From positions 1,178,001-1,242,000 of the forward strand of contig LT598469.1 of NCBI GenBank assembly GCA_900074745.1: a stretch of 64,000 nt of DNA. The letters are read 5' to 3'. This DNA is from Lachancea mirantina. Taxonomy: Eukaryota; Ascomycota; Saccharomycetes; Saccharomycetales; Saccharomycetaceae. The first letter of the stretch is position 1, and every line of letters starts with the position of its first letter. The notes beneath the pieces were generated by a model that did no database searches, was not told the origin of the DNA, and worked only from the letters and a program-made list of their open reading frames with translations. Both the position numbers and the translations under genes were made by a program. Shown piece after piece: positions 60,526-64,000 of the stretch.

Positions 60526-61446
60526 ATGACCAGCGACAACGTCAAAGTCGTCGTCGACAAGGACTCGCTTTCGCGGTTCGCGTCTTCCAACTCGGCCACG
60601 TTAAATCATTTGCAAAAATACCCTGTGCTTGCTGACTCCGTCAGCTATCTTTTGTCTTACGCATTCGTTGCGCAGAGTGTATCTGTCGTTGCGACGCTGG
60701 TGTATCGCGCCAAACGAGCAGCAATCGACTCGCCCAAATCGCCTGAACTCGTCAAGACCGGCTACGGTCTCGGAGTCGCTGCGATTCATCGTGCCGATGA
60801 GCTTTTCAACATTCTCGTTCTCCGCGAGGGTCTCGATGCGTTTTTGGAACAGTACAAACTCCACGACGGGCGTGCCGGGCTGTGGCTTGCGCTGTACCTA
60901 GTGGACTATCTAGCCAACGTTTCGAACTTGGCGCTGCGCGAACTTGTCGTCAAACCCTTGAAATTGGCCTCTGCCGCTGAAGTTTCCGGCGCCAACGGCA
61001 AAGAGCATGTTGCGTTGGACGACGGCTGTCCGCACGTCAAGGAGCTTGCGCATACGACGCGTTCGCTAAGCCAGGGTATCCACACCAAATTGCAATCTGA
61101 ATACATTGCACCTACCAAGACCAAGCTGCAAGAGGGCTACAACGAACTCACTAAGGGTAAAATCGGCGAAACCCGCGATTACGTGACCGGGAAGTACGAC
61201 GCCGCGTACCAGACCGTTTCTCAGAAGTACGAGGGGAATTTAAACAAGTCTGAGAGTGTTCCACGTGCAATTGTGTCTACTGGTGTCGATCTTGGCAATC
61301 TGACGCTCGAGAAGCTCAAGAATGGTGTTGCTTCCACGACTTCTAAGGCCGAAGACATCATTGAGCCTCGTGCACGTGAGTTAGCGGAAGAAGTTTCCAA
61401 GACAGCCTCTTCTGTTGTCCAAGGGGCAGACAATATGGTGAAATAA
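60526..61446 (+). CDS. PET10: Pet10/Pln1, yeast perilipin of lipid droplets
   Basis: 306 residues (283 in S. cerevisiae, YKR046C). A PAT-like N-terminus (about 25-60, LNHLQKYPVLADSVSYL) is followed by a helical region and, from about 185 to 250, amphipathic 11-mer-like repeats (HTKLQSEYIAPTKTKLQEGY, KGKIGETRDYVTGKYDAAY) that coat lipid droplets. No signal peptide or true membrane segment. It stabilises nascent droplets and cooperates with triacylglycerol synthesis. Placement after NAP1 matches chromosome XI order, where YKR047W is only a dubious frame. Confidence 0.88.
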   Translation: MTSDNVKVVVDKDSLSRFASSNSATLNHLQKYPVLADSVSYLLSYAFVAQSVSVVATLVYRAKRAAIDSPKSPELVKTGYGLGVAAIHRADELFNILVLREGLDAFLEQYKLHDGRAGLWLALYLVDYLANVSNLALRELVVKPLKLASAAEVSGANGKEHVALDDGCPHVKELAHTTRSLSQGIHTKLQSEYIAPTKTKLQEGYNELTKGKIGETRDYVTGKYDAAYQTVSQKYEGNLNKSESVPRAIVSTGVDLGNLTLEKLKNGVASTTSKAEDIIEPRARELAEEVSKTASSVVQGADNMVK

Positions 61447-61971
61447 AGGACGGAAATGTGTCGGAGCTGAGACGAGACCCAAGCGATTGAAGAAAATAGT
61501 GAAGGAAGTGACTCAAGAGATGATTTGGAAATCCTCAGGAATCTGAAGGTTCTGTCGTCTCCCCATTTTCCTTTCTTTAGATGCTCGAATTATGCTCATT
61601 TAAATTTCAAATTTTCCGCCTGAATACGGTTCTTCTATTTATTTCCCTTATTGATTTTTATTGGGGCTTGCGAGGCAGTTCGCTGCAAGCTGCTTGATCC
61701 CCGTGCGACGATCAAGGGGCCCACTCTATGATATGATATACTTCTTTATATGGCTGCTATCTCTTTTAAGTCAACTTGCTAAGTAACTGAATATCCATTT
61801 TCTTATCAAATCTTGTTGATCTTACGTTGCAACTAAGCAGCAGAGAGCACAGATAAGAAGCGACAGGATGCAGCCCGTTTGAAAGCGCATCTTCTCAAAG
61901 CTTCAAGCAACTGTGAAAACGTTCTTTGTCCTCTTCACTCAAACTGCGACGTTGTAATACGCACGCTCAAG
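61447..61971. other. PET10 3' flank and promoter of the carboxypeptidase gene, with two GC-rich hairpins
   Basis: Hairpin 1 at 61666-61690: GCTT, 5-nt bulge, GCAG, TTCG tetraloop, CTGC, AAGC. Hairpin 2 at 61693-61716: CTTGATC, 10-nt loop, GATCAAG. They stand out against AT-rich surroundings. No protein gene seen. Confidence 0.5.
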
Positions 61972-63699
61972 ATGGATAACGAGTTCTCAGGAAAACCTTT
62001 TAAACTCGGTGCTAGAAAAACCGTTACGCAGCTATTATGTTCCTCAATAATAGCACTTTCGTTATTTTGGTTAACTTGCAAGGAAAGAAAGCCCGAGGAC
62101 ACTTATGCTTTCACTAGTGGAACACCAAAAAGATGCCCTGCGATGCCTGCATTGAGACCAAAATCTTACACTCGGGATAATTCAACGATCGAGATGATCG
62201 TGCGTGATGAAGCGTTTAGAACTGAAGCTATCGCGAAGCTTCTGGGTGCTGTCGGAGTCAAGACCGAAAGTTTTGATTCTCATTTGTGTCCCAGCCAATA
62301 TCCAGAGTCTTACTCGTCGTTTCTAGATTTCCACCAATACCTCAAGGACGCGTATCCAATTGCACATGAAAAGATGCAGCTCGAGCACCCCAAGTATGAC
62401 TACAATCTGCTTTACACTTGGAATGGCTCAAATCAGACTTTAAAGCCTCTTGTCCTTGCGGCTCACCAAGATGTCGTTCCCGTTAATCCTGACACCTTAT
62501 CAGAGTGGAATCACGATCCTTTTAAGGGCTTCAGCGACGGCACTTTTCTTTACGGACGTGGTGTGTCAGACTGTAAATCGCTGCTAACATCGTTGCTGAA
62601 AGCAGTGGAGTTACTAAGCCAGGACGGTTTTACACCCTCGCGCACGATTATTTTGGCGTTTGGGTTCGACGAAGAAGTGGGAGGTAGATATGGCGCCGGG
62701 GAACTTGGCAAATTTTTGCTCGATCGGTATGGTTCTAACGGCATTTATGCGATTGTGGATGAAGGTGGTGCTGCTATTGAGAAAATAGGTGACACCTTCT
62801 TTGCTTTACCTGCAGTTGGTGAAAAGGGTTCCTTCAGTTCTCAAATTGAACTTTATACGCCGGGAGGACATTCCTCGGTACCTCCAGACCACACCGGGAT
62901 AGGTATAATGTCGGAACTAGTAACTTTAATTGAGTCTAGTCCGTTTCAGTCAAAAGTATATGAAGAAAATCCCTTCTACAGTTATTTGCAATGCATGGCC
63001 GAGTTTGCAACGCGTGACGAATCTATACCATGCGGGGACATAAAACATATGTTCAAGGACGTGGGCGCGGAAGAACGAGTCTTGAAATGGGTGGATTCGC
63101 ATCGCAATTTGAAATACTTGGCGAAGACAACACAGGCAGCGGACATCATAAAGGGCGGGATTAAGGCAAACGCGTTGCCAGAGCTCACACAGGTCACCGT
63201 TAATCACCGTGTCAACGTGGGCTCCTCATGCAATGTAACCGCCATGAAAATACTCCGTGACATCCAAAAAGTAGCGTCAAGTTACGATATAGGACTAGTT
63301 TTCAACGGTCTAGGGATCCACGAGCCTACTCAAAATGGATATTTTAATTACACCGCGATGGGATTTCTCGAACCTGCTCCTGTGTCTCCGGTCGTTGGCC
63401 CTGTATGGAGTACATTTAGTGGGACGATAAGACATGTTTTTGAAGACGTTGTGTTCGCTGGCAAACCGGACACGCAGGTGGTTGTGGCTCCTTCGATCAC
63501 TACCGGCAATACCGACACCGCGCATTACTGGGATTTGAGTGAAAATATCTACCGGTACAAGTTCGCGACATTCAACAGCGTTCTTGATGGTCATGCGCAT
63601 AGCGTCAACGAGAAAATGCCTATAGATTCCTATCTGTACCTAATTGCTTTCAATTACGAGTACATTTTGAATTCTAACGAAGAATCTCGTTCAGGCTGA
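61972..63699 (+). CDS. CPS1: Vacuolar Gly-X carboxypeptidase (CPS1/yscS family)
   Basis: 575 residues from the ATG at 61972 (576 in S. cerevisiae Cps1, YJL172W). A short basic cytosolic tail is followed by a signal-anchor (about 17-34), so it enters the vacuole as a type II protein. M20 metallopeptidase motifs: LAAHQDVVP (zinc His165, Asp167), GRGVSDCK (bridging Asp200), GFDEEVGG (catalytic Glu234, zinc Glu235), Asp263 and GGHSSVPPDH. The C-terminal GNTDTAHYWDLS and HSVNE complete the site. It releases amino acids from peptides with C-terminal Gly-X. S. cerevisiae has UIP5/YKR045C beyond PET10 rather than CPS1, so whether this is the true CPS1 orthologue or a paralogue is open. Confidence 0.82.
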   Translation: MDNEFSGKPFKLGARKTVTQLLCSSIIALSLFWLTCKERKPEDTYAFTSGTPKRCPAMPALRPKSYTRDNSTIEMIVRDEAFRTEAIAKLLGAVGVKTESFDSHLCPSQYPESYSSFLDFHQYLKDAYPIAHEKMQLEHPKYDYNLLYTWNGSNQTLKPLVLAAHQDVVPVNPDTLSEWNHDPFKGFSDGTFLYGRGVSDCKSLLTSLLKAVELLSQDGFTPSRTIILAFGFDEEVGGRYGAGELGKFLLDRYGSNGIYAIVDEGGAAIEKIGDTFFALPAVGEKGSFSSQIELYTPGGHSSVPPDHTGIGIMSELVTLIESSPFQSKVYEENPFYSYLQCMAEFATRDESIPCGDIKHMFKDVGAEERVLKWVDSHRNLKYLAKTTQAADIIKGGIKANALPELTQVTVNHRVNVGSSCNVTAMKILRDIQKVASSYDIGLVFNGLGIHEPTQNGYFNYTAMGFLEPAPVSPVVGPVWSTFSGTIRHVFEDVVFAGKPDTQVVVAPSITTGNTDTAHYWDLSENIYRYKFATFNSVLDGHAHSVNEKMPIDSYLYLIAFNYEYILNSNEESRSG

Positions 63700-64000
63700 T
63701 TAGAACTCAATACACTGGGCCCCAGCGAAAACGGTACCGCTGCGAAATGCAGGCTACAATTAAACAGTGAGGTGTCCAGAATTGGCAGTTCAAATGCGTC
63801 AATTTTTCACATCTTCCGACGTAATTCATCTTGAATCATAGCTAGACATACACATACAAAAATGGACAACAAAACCTCAATTTCTTATTGAGAAGCTCAA
63901 CCAGAACGAAGAGTTTTTTATAAACCAGGATCTCGATGGATCACGAAGCATTGGCGAACCGAGTTTTATGTCTAAACCTTTGCAATTCGTCAACAATTAA
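63700..64000. other. Window-edge intergenic, possible start of a plus-strand gene
   Basis: Mostly AT-rich 3' flank. A TATAAA-like stretch at 63918-63924 is followed by an ATG at 63936 whose frame (MDHEALANRVLCLNLCN) stays open to the window end. Too short to judge. Confidence 0.25.

Overview
The window is a compact yeast nuclear chromosome segment. It carries about 34 protein genes, almost all intronless, one RPS21-type gene with a canonical yeast spliceosomal intron, and one intron-containing tRNA-Tyr. CTG codons fall at conserved leucines (for example in NAP1), so this is not the CTG-clade code. Nearly every gene matches a Saccharomyces cerevisiae protein in length and motifs.

The order interleaves two S. 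cerevisiae regions, the left arm of chromosome X (YJL146W down to YJL121C) and the right arm of chromosome XI (YKR061W down to YKR046C). Genes kept as duplicate pairs in S. cerevisiae (YUR1/KTR2, TIF2/TIF1, GLG2/GLG1, RPS21B/A, LCB3/YSR3, MRS3/MRS4, TRK1/TRK2) are single here. That is the pattern of a Saccharomycetaceae species that did not go through the whole-genome duplication. Lachancea or a close relative is my best guess, from the moderate GC content and synteny, but the sequence alone does not fix the genus.

Layout. 1-5 kb: 3' end of a gene at the IDS2 position, SFH5, BIO2, ROQ1, TIM17. 5-10 kb: YAK1, RPB4, YUR1, UTP30. 10-18 kb: a run of minus-strand genes (eIF4A, glycogenin, RPS21, TRM2, RHO4). 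18-28 kb: a 1.3 kb gap where S. cerevisiae has DYN1, then LCB3, a small probable mitochondrial gene beside a perfect 34-bp palindrome, MRS4, YKR051W, YJL132W and AIM23. 28-42 kb: URA2, TRK1 and PBS2. 43-47 kb: a PNGase A-like membrane protein gene with no S. cerevisiae counterpart that I know of, convergent with SPT10. 48-56 kb: tightly packed NIT2, TRM61, LSM1, FMP46, MTC1, ALB1, RPE1 and tRNA-Tyr. 56-64 kb: a 2.1 kb gene-poor stretch, NAP1, PET10 (perilipin) and a CPS1-type carboxypeptidase.

These are mainly housekeeping and stress genes. YAK1, PBS2 and ROQ1 belong to stress signalling and quality control; the ROQ1 promoter carries a perfect heat-shock element and STREs. UTP30, ALB1, RPS21, TIF1 and LSM1 serve ribosome synthesis, translation and mRNA decay, with Rap1, RRPE and PAC sites where expected. 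BIO2, AIM23, MRS4, TIM17 and FMP46 are mitochondrial. No transposon, LTR, centromere, CRISPR array or foreign island was recognised. The most unusual items are the PNGase A-like gene, the palindrome at 20653-20686, a VHRE-like site before BIO2, the long-form start of NIT2, paired GC-rich hairpins after PET10, and a helically phased TACTCA cluster upstream of PBS2.
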